From Dendrophyllia cribrosa (lineage: Eukaryota > Cnidaria > Anthozoa > Scleractinia > Dendrophylliidae): a stretch of 64,000 nucleotides of DNA. This document shows, piece after piece, positions 30,445 to 42,300 of the stretch; the first letter of the stretch is position 1; each line of letters opens with the position of its first letter. The notes below the pieces were generated by a model. The model ran no database searches, was not told the DNA's origin, and saw nothing but the letters and a program-made list of their open reading frames with translations. The stretch is from assembly GCA_024195265.1 (NCBI GenBank), contig JAJLRJ010000002.1, positions 45,330,252 through 45,394,251 on the forward strand, read 5' to 3'. A program made the position numbers and the translations under genes.

Positions 30445-30487
30445 TTTTTGATGTGGCTTCTGAAATGAAACAATACAGAATTATTCA

Positions 30488-31192
30488 GTGTTAGTTTTTT
30501 TGGCTTTGTCCTTTTCAAATGCCGTCACATGCATAATTTTATTGAGCTTGTTGTGTTTCGCCATTTGCGAAGCAGAAGCGTCTCGGTTTAGGGAGGCTAA
30601 AACGGTTATCGAAGAAGGATATCTAGTCGATAGAGCTATTCCCCCGTCAACGAATAATAAAAAACAAATGGGCAACATCCATTTTCTACGAATTGCAAAC
30701 TTCTCGGACGGTTCAAGTTCCCGTTCTCTGAGATTCGAGAGGAATGTTTAAGGACTGTGATTTACACAAGATTATGTCACTTTCTGCTCGTATCGAAGAA
30801 ACGGACGCATTGAGTTTGAATTATTGGCTTAGCAAATTTGTCATGGACGTGGCCAAAAAGTCGGGAGAGAGATATCCACCGAAGACTATTTGTGGCATAA
30901 TATGCGGTATCCGACCCTTTCTAGAAGAGAAAAAAGGTGCTAAAGTATTAAATCCTCTTGATAATGGCAACCGAAGGTGAGAAAAATGGTCCATTTTGTT
31001 TTTAAATTAAAATGTCGATGTCATGTTGAAGTTCCAGTTATAATACTCAGATTATTGTTTTGAAGGTTTACTCTGTTTCACCGAGCATTGGACGCGGAAT
31101 CGAAAGATGGCACACGAGAGGGCTTACATTTGAAGACCAAGAAAGGAATGAAAGGTTCCGAATGTAATTATACTATAGGTTACAAATTGTAA
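30488..31192 (+). pseudogene. KIAA1958-like / Crypton-derived (DUF3504) gene fragment, unit 1 end
   Basis: The exon at 30744-30976 reads LNYWLSKFVMDVAKKSGERY, then PPKT and NPLDNGNRR. A GTGAG donor follows. After an 89 bp intron with a TGAAG acceptor, the exon at 31066-31192 reads FTLFHRALDAESK and ends at a stop; the split AG+G codon keeps the frame. This matches the tyrosine-recombinase-derived domain of KIAA1958/ZMYM/QRICH1 proteins (DUF3504, from Crypton elements). An upstream open frame (30488-30751) has EASRFREAK and STNNKK, which fit the N-terminal region of the same family but in another frame. Catalytic recombinase residues are not visible. It spans the unit boundary. Confidence 0.65.
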
Positions 31193-31877
31193 TGATAATG
31201 CTGCGAGCAGATGCTGGGCAGTAAAACATAACGGAAACAGTAAATTTACATACAGATTTTGATAATTTCATAAATTTATTTATTGGGTCAATTACCATGA
31301 TTTTCGAATTACATAAACAAAAAAAGCAAGGCTGATTTACTATTATTTGTAGCTGATTAGATCCTCAATTTGGATCCGGTGTTTCTGTTTTGTTACGTTG
31401 GTCCTTGCCTTCAAAATTGCAATCGAATTACATACCATATAAGTAGTTCTTTGTGATCCATTGTTCAATCGGCAAACTCTGAGCACGTAACAACGCTAAA
31501 AAACTCATAAAAGAACATTGCCTTTCCCGTGAAATGTCACCAAATTGTTCGTGACCTTGATGAATACTCTTTGTGATCCATTGTTCAATCGGCAAGAGCC
31601 AAAACAACGCTGAAAAACTCATAAAACAAAACATTGCCTTCCCCGCGAAATGTCACTAAATCGTTCGTGACCTTGATGAATGCTCTTTGTGATCCATTGT
31701 TCAACGTAACGCGTAGGCAACACAGTTGAATTATTTAACGACTACGTACCGCGTAGCAAGAAAAAATATTGCCCTGTCCTCTTGGATTATTTAACGACTG
31801 CGTACCGCGTAGGCAAGAAAATATGTTGTCTTGTCATGTCTTCATACTGCCACTGCGCACCGCGTACAGACTTTTTT

Positions 31878-32405
31878 CCTGAGCACAGGCGGCCCAAGCT
31901 CACTATCAGATAACCGGGACGTGACCCTTGCGTTATGAGCGGTATTGTGTTACAAAGATTCGATTTATAAAGGTTTGTATGGGAACTCAACGGTTTTGCA
32001 TCGAAACTTAAAAATTCAAATCGTATGTGAATAAAATTGACTTACCCTGTTGCTGTGTTGTATTCTTTGTTGTTTGCCTGCTCCTCGAGGCGATTTAACG
32101 CGATTTCGGCGAGTTATCGTTATTTGGGTGTTCCACTGCTAAGAAAGGAACACCCAAATAACGATAACTCGCCGAAATCGCGTTAAATCGCCCCGAGGAG
32201 CAGGCAAACAACAAAGAATACAACACAGCAACAGGGTAAGTCAATTTTATTCACATACGATTCGAATTTTTAAGTTTCGATGCAAAACCGTTAAGTTCCC
32301 ATACAAACCTTTATAACTCGAATCTTTGTAACACAATACCGCTCATAAAGCAAGGGTCACGTCCCGGTTATCTGATAGTGAGCTTGGGCCGCCTGTGTCC
32401 TGAGG
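31878..32405. repeat. Long inverted repeat, unit 2 (complete form)
   Basis: Left arm 31878-32134 (257 bp) and right arm 32147-32405 (259 bp) are almost perfect reverse complements around a 12 bp spacer. The inner ends of both arms carry the ggaacacccaaataacg motif, part of which is lost from the left arm of unit 1. The same complete form is seen in unit 3. A structure of this kind can extrude as a cruciform and is a plausible site of rearrangement. Confidence 0.92.
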
Positions 32406-34740
32406 CACTCGAAATGGCAGGGTATTCTGCAGTTACTCCGGTCCATTGTTCAATCGGCAAACTCTGAGCACGTAACAACGCTGAAAAACTCATAAAAAAC
32501 ATTGTCTTCCCCGTGAAATGTCATTAAATCGTTCGTGACTTTGATGAATGCTTCCAGCAACAAATAAGTTCGAATTTGGCATGATACATTTGCAAATATC
32601 GAAGAAGCGAAGAGAAGCGAGAATGTGCTATGGACGGCGAAAGATGCATCCAGATCCAGGCGCATCTAAGTTATGATGACACCGCTGGACGTACGCTTGC
32701 TCAAAATCATCGTGACAAACATCAAAATCTCAAAAATCGAGACTGCAGCAGCATAACATAAAGCACAGGGAACCCAAGCAACCACAGGCAAACCAAAGAT
32801 TTAAGTGTGCTACTCGCCTGGGGGCTCGCAGCAATAATAGGCCCTTTGCATAACGTCACAAATATGTCAAGACAATGAGTGACTGGATGGCATGGAGAAC
32901 AGTGGGATTTCGAAAACAATGAATAGACAATGAAACATTCCGATCACTGAACCGTGACTGAATAGCACTATTGTTATGCAAGTCATGTTATGACGTTATG
33001 CAAAGGGCCTATTGAGTGGATAACATGTATTGTTGCAAAACTCATTAAGATGCAAGTGTTTGATTTGAGATCAAACACGGTTTTGAACTGAAATCAAAAC
33101 CCTAAAGATCTTGATCTGGTGTTTCATTGGGTATCAAGACTCATCCACCTGACCCAAATGGACGTCATTTATTGGCTGGCTACTTTATGAATTATTAATG
33201 AATTTGAGAAATGATTTTCTCGCGCTCTCTTTGTGCTGCGCCTTCCGTCGAGTTATCCAAGATAACGTGAAAGCAAATCCTCCGAAATAAAGATAATGGT
33301 TGCCGAAAATCCCACTTAATCTTAAGTTGCTTTATACAACCGGGCCCAGGCTAAGAAGTAACGAAAACGTTATTACATGAGGGATAGGTTACCCTCACTC
33401 CACTTGCAACCCTCACCCTTCGTGGTGAGCTCACTCGCCAGCTCGTTTACTTGGCTTCAAAATGTGACTCAAAATGCGAGCAAGCATACAGGCTATACAA
33501 TAGATCTTCCACGAAGTGCCAACAAGAGGCCTGGGAACGCGTCACGATCTATTTTTCAAGTGAGAATTCCTTTGTCGTGAAAGTTTTAAATTATGTTTCT
33601 TTAAGTGAGCATTTTGAACATGAGATCAGACCAGAATGCTACGATGCTAACAGAATGCTATTTCAGAGTTACAATCGTACCTGTGGGAGGGTACCCGGGG
33701 TAGCTAGCCTTTACGACCTGATTGTAACAGGATCTTGGGACAAAAGGTGACGGTACGTTCATCTGGAGCGAACTTTATAAAGTGATAATTAAAGGGACAC
33801 GAAGGGACACTGTCACAAGGGCGCATGCATTTTTGAAATTGACACTTCGACTTGAAAAATTTAAGCTAAACTTTTCAAGTTTCGATTTGAGAAACTGGCG
33901 CATGCGCCCTCGTGACAGTGTCCCTTTAAAGTGAAAATAACAGTGATTTTTTTATTTGCTTGATCGAATCTACATGATGTTCTGATAAGAAAATGGAAAA
34001 AAAAATTGCGATATCGATTTTTCTTCTCTGCGTTGTAGCCGTCTAAAAACGTGAAATTTCACTTCCGGTGTGTTACAAAATCGCGTAAGAAGAAAGACTG
34101 GAAATAGTCCGCTGTGACGTCAATACAAGAATGCCGGTGTCGAGGTTTCTCAGTTCCTCACATTTTTTTGATGCGCCCTGAGGAAGAAACATGGTTCTAT
34201 TAACTAAAGGGTGTTGTCTATGGTTGTAGCAACACGCACCTAAAAACGGAGGAAACGAGAAATCAATGAAACTGAACTAATGAGAAAATAAAACGCTCTG
34301 GGTAAAGTTGGATCTTGTACCTAAAAAAAGGTAATCAGCTATTGAGTTTGGACTTCTTTTTCAGTTTCCTATCTTTTGGCTGATAATTGAAATCAATACG
34401 TATCTCTTAGAAAAGTAACTTTTAGGGCCGCGTTATTTTAATACGATAAAAGGGTTAAGAAAAATGGGACCTGAATACTAGTAAGAATAATACAAGCAGC
34501 TGTCACTCAATATTTCGCCATTATATGGACATAGAATTGCATTAAAAAAGAAGGCCATTTGATAATGATCCTGGACTTTATTTCTACTGAAACAGAATGA
34601 CTTTGAAACCTGCCGGTAAGGATACGTCTGAAGAAGTAATGCAGTTTCTTTGCATATTTTTGGTTATTTTATACGCTAAAGTCAGTTTTAGGTTTTAGAA
34701 AAGCTTTTTAAGAAATTCCCGGTGGTCACATAACATCCAT
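32406..34740. other. Unit 2 counterpart of 1223-3514
   Basis: Holds the fourth direct-repeat copy, the unassigned stretch, the 99 aa form of the hypothetical frame (33451-33750) and the MITE-like element (about 33803-33927). It diverges from unit 1 by many substitutions and by indels, for example near 32985, 33375 and 34175. No additional feature was found. Confidence 0.6.
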
Positions 34741-34925
34741 TTACTGCTGAGCTTTTGACAACTCTTTAATGAAGATCCGGGACATTTCGGCCCAGCCTGT
34801 ATCTGCGTCAGCATTCTTGTGGCCTTTGTTGCTGTTTCCAACTTAATCCCACTCCCATATGAAATGATGATTAAGGGGACACTGTTCCGGTTGATATATC
34901 GAGGGGGGACTGCCATATAAAACTG
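34741..34925 (-). pseudogene. Relic of a CTHRC1-like last exon, unit 2
   Basis: Same relic as at 3515 in unit 1, with a few substitutions (for example ccaacccaatccc has become ccaacttaatccc). It still ends with the SKAQQ-stop motif. It is not part of a functional gene. Confidence 0.75.
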
Positions 34926-35453
34926 ATGAGCGTTTTTGTCAGAAATGTTAAAAAAAAAAAACACCCTAAAAGGTACCAGAATAACTCTTGATGGGCGTGA
35001 CGCTAATGGATTGTTTACCTCTCACTGCAGGTACGAATTCTATAACAACACATGTCATTTTGTGTCATACCGTACCGCGATAATTCTAATGGTGACTCCT
35101 AAAAGATACGACGAGCACCCCCGCCATTTTTATATGAGACCCCTCGCGGGGGTTTCAGGTTTTAGGCTTGTCTTTAGATTGTGAAATCACCGGATTTTAA
35201 GAAACTACGTTATTTTGGATATACTAACGAGAAGTCCAAGGACTACTGCAAAGCTGATACAACGAGTAAATATATTTCAAACAATATTTCGGCTGGCCAG
35301 ACCAGCCTTCTTCAGGTAATAAGATGTTACTAAATTATAAAATGAAAATACAACATATAAAGGAGAATGTCGCAATACACATTTAAAAAATGAGGAGGGG
35401 CGGAAATGACCTACAAGATAATAAAAACTAAAGATAAGGCTAGTATACGTAAA

Positions 35454-36199
35454 CTACAATTCATCACGTCTGTTCAACCCACGTGGTTCTAGCCGGTTTT
35501 CGCTCTATCTATTAAATACGACACTCTCTGGCTTTTCGAATATAATCCCGTGAATTGTGAATTATTTCTAGTGGAATAAGCTGCATGTCAGTGTTGGAAT
35601 GGTTAGAATGGGAAAGAAAGTGTTCAGAGACAGTAGTAGGTTTGGATTTAATGTTAGGTTTGTCAACGGAACGTCGATGTTCGTTAAATCTGTCTTTAAG
35701 ACGTCGCTTAGTTTCACCAATGTATTGTAAATGGCAGCGGTTACATTGTATCATGTAGATTACTTTGTAGTGTTACAGGTTATATGTGAAGTGATGGAAC
35801 GGGTTTCGCCTGTAGAATAAAAAATATAGTCTTTAAGACCGTTGGTGATGTAAGGACAACTGGCACAATCTTGTCCACAACGGAAAGAGCCCGTGGTAAA
35901 TTAGTATTGTTAGAGGTGGTGTGTGGTAATTGCGCTCTAACTAAAAGGTCGCGTAGGTTAGCACTAAGTCTGTAAGCAACGAAAGGTGAGTGTTTAAAGA
36001 CGTCCCGGCAGCGATTGGAGGAGAGTAATATGTTAAAATGTTTGCGTAAGATATTGGAGATGCGAGAATAGCTGGGTTATATGTAACAACGAAAGGTAAA
36101 TGGTCAGTGGAAACATCGGTTTAGTTAGCAAGGCGTCATTGCGAAAATATTAGCAGCGCGCAGAAACTGTCGGTTAAGGAAAGTTTTATGATGGAGCCA
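35454..36199 (-). pseudogene. Broken GIY-YIG tail of Penelope-like element, unit 2
   Basis: Counterpart of 4226-4972. Several short indels break the frame: an insertion in the agccgg stretch at 35493, an extra ac near 35522, a rewritten stretch near 35760, and single-base losses near 35891 and 36067. Only the segment around the QYIGET core (35512-35754) stays open. It is a non-functional relic. Confidence 0.85.
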
Positions 36200-38030
36200 T
36201 TAATATTGCAAAATATCTAAGCTGTAAAAAGTATCTCATTTGGGGTTTGTCTCGGTGTAAAAACCTGTGACTTTTTTCTTTGTTTTCTACCTTTGTTGTC
36301 TTGCACTCTATTGTTTCAGTACCTTTTGTTTTCGCTGTTTTACGTCACTCGTGAGTTTGGCAGGTTTTTACACCGAGGATGAGCCCTCATTTGACTCAGT
36401 TATAGAAGCACGCACTGACCAGACGATCGGAAGAAGTCGGTGTCACTTGACCTTCTTCGCATCATGTTGACACCTTCTCCGGTAACTTTAGTCGGTACTT
36501 TGACAACCTTCACGTAAGTATTGTGGCCAATAAGAAACGGTTGTCCTATTTCGTAAAACTAAGAACCAATTAAAATATAGCTAATATCATTCTCGCACGG
36601 GCGGACGGTATTTTAACGTTCGGATGCTCTTTCATCGGCGTCGGCATCGTGCTTAGATCCGCCCGCAAATTGCAAACACAAGTGATATCTGGATAAGATG
36701 GTAACTTACACTTGTGACAGCCACGGAAGCAAGGATTCTTTGAGGTGAAAGTTTGTTACCTTTCATTTAATAAGCCGATCTGAACACGAGAACAAATGCT
36801 GAAACGAGGCCAGCTATATTTTGAGAGTCACAGTTATCCTACATGTGGGTGGGAACCCACAGTAGCTCGTTTCCGCAATCTGATTGTGGCCCGTTTTTTT
36901 TGGACAAAACTGAGACAATTCAAAATGTTAGTCAAGCATTTGTTTCTCATGACTCTGTTCGTATTTACAAAATATAATTTGGAACACGTTTTTTGGATTT
37001 GAACATAGAAAATACATAAGATAAAACAACGAGACAGGCCAAACACAACTCTCACTACTTAGTCGCAAATGAATTTTAAACCTTTAGAATAGAGCTTTTC
37101 AAAGTTTTCCTTTAGATGCGATAAGTCGCAATTATCTGCCTTGCTCTATAATATTAACCCTTATAACAGGAGTTCATGCTGTCTGACGGTCATTCAAAAT
37201 ATTTTCTTCATGCCATCGTTTTGCGCTAGCTCTTCTGGCATATCTTCGGGTTACTTTGGCTCACAAGTAAGAACAGTAAATTTCTATTGCCCGTGATTTC
37301 ACGGATATAAACGGCTTTCTTTCGTAAAGCCTTACAAAATTAATGAAAACTTCAAACAACTTTATAACTGAAAACAGAACTTATTTCTATACAGGGCCTC
37401 GTATTGAATAAAGGGTGAAAGCAACTTGAAACTGAATGACTTTAGCTAGCCAAGAAATACCGACTGGGACCAGAGGCAATCTTTTAACCTACGGTAAAGC
37501 ACAGATATTGGCCCAAAAATAGATGAACGTGGCGGATTAATGGAGTGCAAAAAATAAACTAACGAGAAATTAAAACGCTTCAGGTAAAGTTGGAGTTGGA
37601 TCTTGTACCTAAAAAAGGCGATGCATGATCTATTGAGTTTGGACTTCGTTTTTAGTTTCTATCCTTTGGCTGATACTTGGAAGCAATGCGTATCTCCTGG
37701 CTTAGAAAAGAAACTTTTAACTGTGCGTTATTTTAATACGACAAAAAGGGTTAAGAAAAATGGGGCCTGAACACTAGTAAATATAATACAGGCAGCTGTC
37801 ATTCAATTGCGTTACATTGCAGAATTGCATTAAAAAATGAAGGCCATTTGATATAATGATCCTGGACTTTATTTTACTAATGCAGAATGAGTTACAAACC
37901 TGCTGGTAAGAATGCGTCGAACAAGCAATGCAGTTTCTTTACATATTCCTGGTTATTTTATACACTAAAGTCAGTTTTAGGTTGAACGAAAAGCCTTTTA
38001 AGAAAGTCCAGGTGATCACGTGTCACCCCA

Positions 38031-39366
38031 TTACTGCTGAGCTTTTGACACCTCTTCAATGAAGATCCGGGACATTTCGGCCCAGCCAGTGTCTGCGTCA
38101 GCGCTCTTGTAGCCAGTGGAACACTTTCCGACCGAGAACCCACACGCACCTTTCCCTTAATTGTGAATGTTATTACAGTGACATTCAATGTGGCCGGCGA
38201 TGACGGTGAAGATTTTGCAGAGGGCTTCTGCCGGTTTGCATGTAGAATGCGCCTTCGATAGGCCCAGGAGAGCTGCACTCGGCGTCATTGAAGGTGAAAT
38301 ACCAGCGACTACAGCATTGGTTGCAGTTGTAAATCCTGAGGTTACCAGCAAAGAAGACATGGAGGGCAGTGTCTGTGTAGTTCTTCATGAAGTCACAGTT
38401 CTGTCAAATAAAGATAGTACTGTATTGTTATAATATCTAAAATCTTTGGTGAGAAAAAATAATCAGTCCTAGATCCGTTCAAAACCGAAGCGGTTTTCTG
38501 TTATTTTCACAGCAGTTACCAAACGAATAAGATGCTATATATTATTGAAAAAACAAAGTAGCATTCATCACGTACATATATGACTCCTGAATCTTTGCCA
38601 TCCACCTTTTTCCAGGTGCACTCCTTCCAGTTCATGTGTGAAGACAGTCGAGAAGTTCCGCTGTCGCCTTTGCCCCCTCTCTCCTTTTTGGCCGGTGGAA
38701 CCCTGGATGCCAGGTTCTCCCTTTGCTCCCTTCTTCCCTGCCACACCACTTGGTCCCTGGAGTCCAGTCTTACCCGAGCTGCCCATTTCTCCTTTGGCTC
38801 CGTCACGGCCACGTGCCCCAGGGGCGCCTGGGACACATGTCATGTATGTCCACATCCCAGTTTGTCCGCCATTACAGGATGGAAGAGGCTGTGATAAAAC
38901 AGAAAACAAATACTGAATAGAAAGTTTTTCAAGTATCATTCTTAGTTCTGTATACTTTTCATATTTGTCATTTTCAACGGAGAATAACGTATGCGTATCT
39001 TATAATTTTTAATCTAACTTATTTTATTACTTTCCTAAGTATCAAATTTGAACTTCGTTATTCTAAAGGATTTGTTTTCACAACCATAGCCCTTAGATTG
39101 TCGATTTAATAACTTCGTCAGTTCCGTAATTTGCACATTCGATTTAGAATTTATTTTTGCACATTTCGGCAATTTCATAGGAAAGTTTTTTAGTTTTGCA
39201 GCTTTTTCAACTAACTTTTCGCTGTCTCATAATAAAAATCTACTGACCTTGTTGTCACGTGGTTTGCTGCTACTGTTGTTATCAGACGCAGAGCATAAAG
39301 TGACGAGTGATAAAATCAGTACACATAACATGATGGTCAGTGAAAGTCCATACGAGATTGCGTCAT
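38031..39366 (-). pseudogene. CTHRC1-like gene A, broken copy (unit 2)
   Basis: Counterpart of the intact gene at 6795-8127, with exons at 39248-39366, 38576-38888 and 38031-38400. Exon 1 has a 1 bp deletion that gives a stop nine codons after the first methionine, and its second codon is changed. An internal in-frame ATG (M13 of the intact gene) would escape the first lesion. Exon 2 has lost 2 bp in the ctctct run, so the collagen frame shifts after GERG. Exon 3 has two 4 bp insertions (ccgg near 38194, aatt near 38159) and a 1 bp loss, and the frame stops after LHRHRRPH. The C-terminal domain cannot be made. Splice sites and poly(A) signal are kept. Confidence 0.88.
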
Positions 39367-42300
39367 CGATATCCTTAAACTAATTTAGAATTAACAGAAA
39401 ATAAGGTTATAAATCATCCTGCTAAACTAATAATCATGCCTTATTATGGCTATTGATTTCTTTTGCTGTTGGGTTTTAGTTCCTTGAAAAGAAGAATATT
39501 TTTACTAGCTAAATGGTTGCTGATAATAACAAGATGGATGTTTATGTATAAAATTGTCGTGTATGGAGAGTTCGAGAAGAAACGGCCTGAAAGTTGTGAT
39601 GACTTCGTGAAATGTTTGCCAATTGATAATTATCTTCAGGAAAAGAAAAGGAATTAACCTCATTGACAATCAGTTTGTAAAATCAATTGAAAAAGTTAAC
39701 CTACCTTCCTTCTTTGACTGTGAAAGCAAAATGATAACTTTTGGTTATAGTTACCGTCTATTTATCTCTCTCATGATGAAGACTTGACAACTTTCATGTT
39801 AAAACAAGTTTGCAAGCTCAGCATTTGTGGAAATCTTAAAAAATACGTCGAGCATTTCAATTGGTTGTCTCGTTTCGAAATTAAGCTCAAGAACTTGAAA
39901 AAGACTTGTTCTGTGATGTCAACAATATTCACGTCAAAACAGGTTCAAGTTGTGATCACGTGACTTGTCATGTGATCACAGACTTGCCCAACACATTATA
40001 CATTGAGTAGTATAGCTGTCTATGTCCTGAGCGTGAAAATATAACAAAGCCTGCTGAAGACCGAAAATAAATATCTGAGCTTGATAATTAATTATCTTGA
40101 GCTTGGTCTCCTAGGGTCTTTTTACAATGTAAAAGAATAATTTGTTCTACTTGAACATTCTTCGTTGAATTTTAAAGACGTTGGGAGTCCAAAAAGGGTG
40201 AATATCAGGATCAGATTTCAGTAAATTTGATGTGTTCGATGTATTAAATACTTCATAACATTTTCTATTTGTGGGCACATTGTTCCATGTTTCTTAAACT
40301 TTTATTACCAATAGACGGGCACGATTTTTTTTAGCTTTATAGTACCTAAGATTATTGATAGCCTGATCAAATTTAAAATTCAATACGTTTTTTTATTATT
40401 GCTCACTCGTGTAAAATTAGCTTCTCCGAGTTTATTCAAAGCAATTAATCGGATATATTCTGAGTTATATGCACATTAATGATCGACAAAAAAATAAACT
40501 AATACTGAACTGTCTCGATCATTGAGAACTGAGTGTTTTGCTGTAATATAGATTCCGATTGAAACTCGCGCGCCTGCTTCGCTACCATAAGTTTGCTTCT
40601 TTATAACTAAATCAGAATAATTCACGACAAAGTTACAATATTACATACGAAAACCGTATATCTCGTCACAGGAACACTACACTATAACGCTAGGGGACAT
40701 TTTTTATCTCCAAATATTTTTGATCACGGCGATAGGAGAACATTTAAAAATGGTTCCATTTTCTTGGAAGCTTGATTTGATAATGAAATAACCCGTTATG
40801 GTGTTCTATTACTCGTGGGTATAATGCACTTTTTTGTGTAAAATGCCTTTTGTGATTTTAATTAATCATTTCAATCGCTTTAGTTGTTTATAGATTAATT
40901 TTCACTCGTAAATTTGCGATATTTGTCCGGCATGTTCTAACGCATTTACTCTACAGCTAGTTTAAAACATCGAACATCTAAATCAAGTTAAATTACTTAC
41001 GTCTATAATAATTTAGCTCCTCAGTTGTCTGTCCTGATTTAAGACGAAAATCTTAACGATAGTCAAAAGAAAGGATCGTTATTCAGAAAAAAGATACAGT
41101 AAAGAATCCAAAATGAATATTGTATACTCACACTGTTGGGTCTATTTGGAACTGAAAAAGAGATAACTTCCTTCATTGCCAGAATTTGCTTCATTTGATT
41201 AAGAATAACAAGGTTCTCGTCGGAACAAGTTTGTGAAAAAGCAAACACATTTATTACTTTTTCCTTTCAAGCAATGCTATTCGCCATCATATATGGTTGC
41301 TTAGTGGCCGATCCCTTCAATGGAATGACGTCTTTTATTTCTGATTTCCTTTGCATGATTCCTTCCTGTAACAGTGCGAGAGTCATTAACAATATACCGA
41401 ATACTTCTAAATGAAAACATAATATAAATGGCTTTAAGTTTGAGTAAGCAAGGAATGATGATTTTTTTTCTCGCTTCTAAGGAATTTCTTGTATCACGGA
41501 TCAGGCTCGACCTTACTTACAGTTGTGAAAGTCACGTGAGCGGCAAATGTAGGAGATGACAACAGACCGATCTTTCTTCAGCCCAAATTAGTCGATAAAC
41601 AGTCTGTAATAATATCAAAGTCAGAGCAATTGATTATTTAAAAAAATAAAATAAAATGCAAAATAAAATATAAAATAATTAAAATAAAACAACATAAATT
41701 TGATTTTGTTCAGTTTCTTGTTCCTCCAAAAAACTTGACTTGTAAATTCACTCAGTTCATTTTTGCGGTCCGGATACTCCATCGTTCAATAATTCAATCT
41801 CGCCATCTGCACTGTGAAGCTGACTTGCAATTTAATTAGATCGTAAAGTTTGACTTTCCCTGTATTTTAGATTGATATCAGAAAATAATACGTCTAATTT
41901 TAATATTTTTTATTTTAGATTTAGATATGGACCCTCACTATGTTGAGACTTTTAGATTTTTGTACTAGATTAGATTTTCACTTTTCATTTTATATAATGC
42001 GCATTTCATCATATTTCATATGTTAATTTTCGCCATCAGGTATACATTCCTTCATTTTCATGCTGTAATTCACAATTAATATTCTAGGTGATTGTAACAT
42101 TTTTATCACACCGCCTTCTGGTTTTTATTCCACTCCAAACTGATGAAGGGAGCTTCACTGAAACATATCAATGAAATTGAAATTGAACCGCTGTTTTCAC
42201 TTTTCTAAAGCGCGGTTTAGTTGTGGATTTACCATAGTTTTCACGGTGGCAACAGAGACCTTCCATTTTTCCCCAAGAATGAAATTCAATAAGAAACAGA

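Larger units (their letters stand above)
1..31160. repeat. Tandem unit 1 (31,160 bp)
   Basis: The sequence at position 1 recurs at 31161 and again at 62406, and the order of all landmarks (inverted repeat, Penelope-like fragment, genes A and B, tRNA-like SINE, poly-C tracts, Crypton-type exons) is kept. Positions 1-32 are the tail of a Crypton-type exon that would begin in the preceding copy, so the array probably extends left of the window. Positions 1 to about 8124 differ from unit 2 by many substitutions and indels; the remainder is nearly identical to unit 2. Confidence 0.97.
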
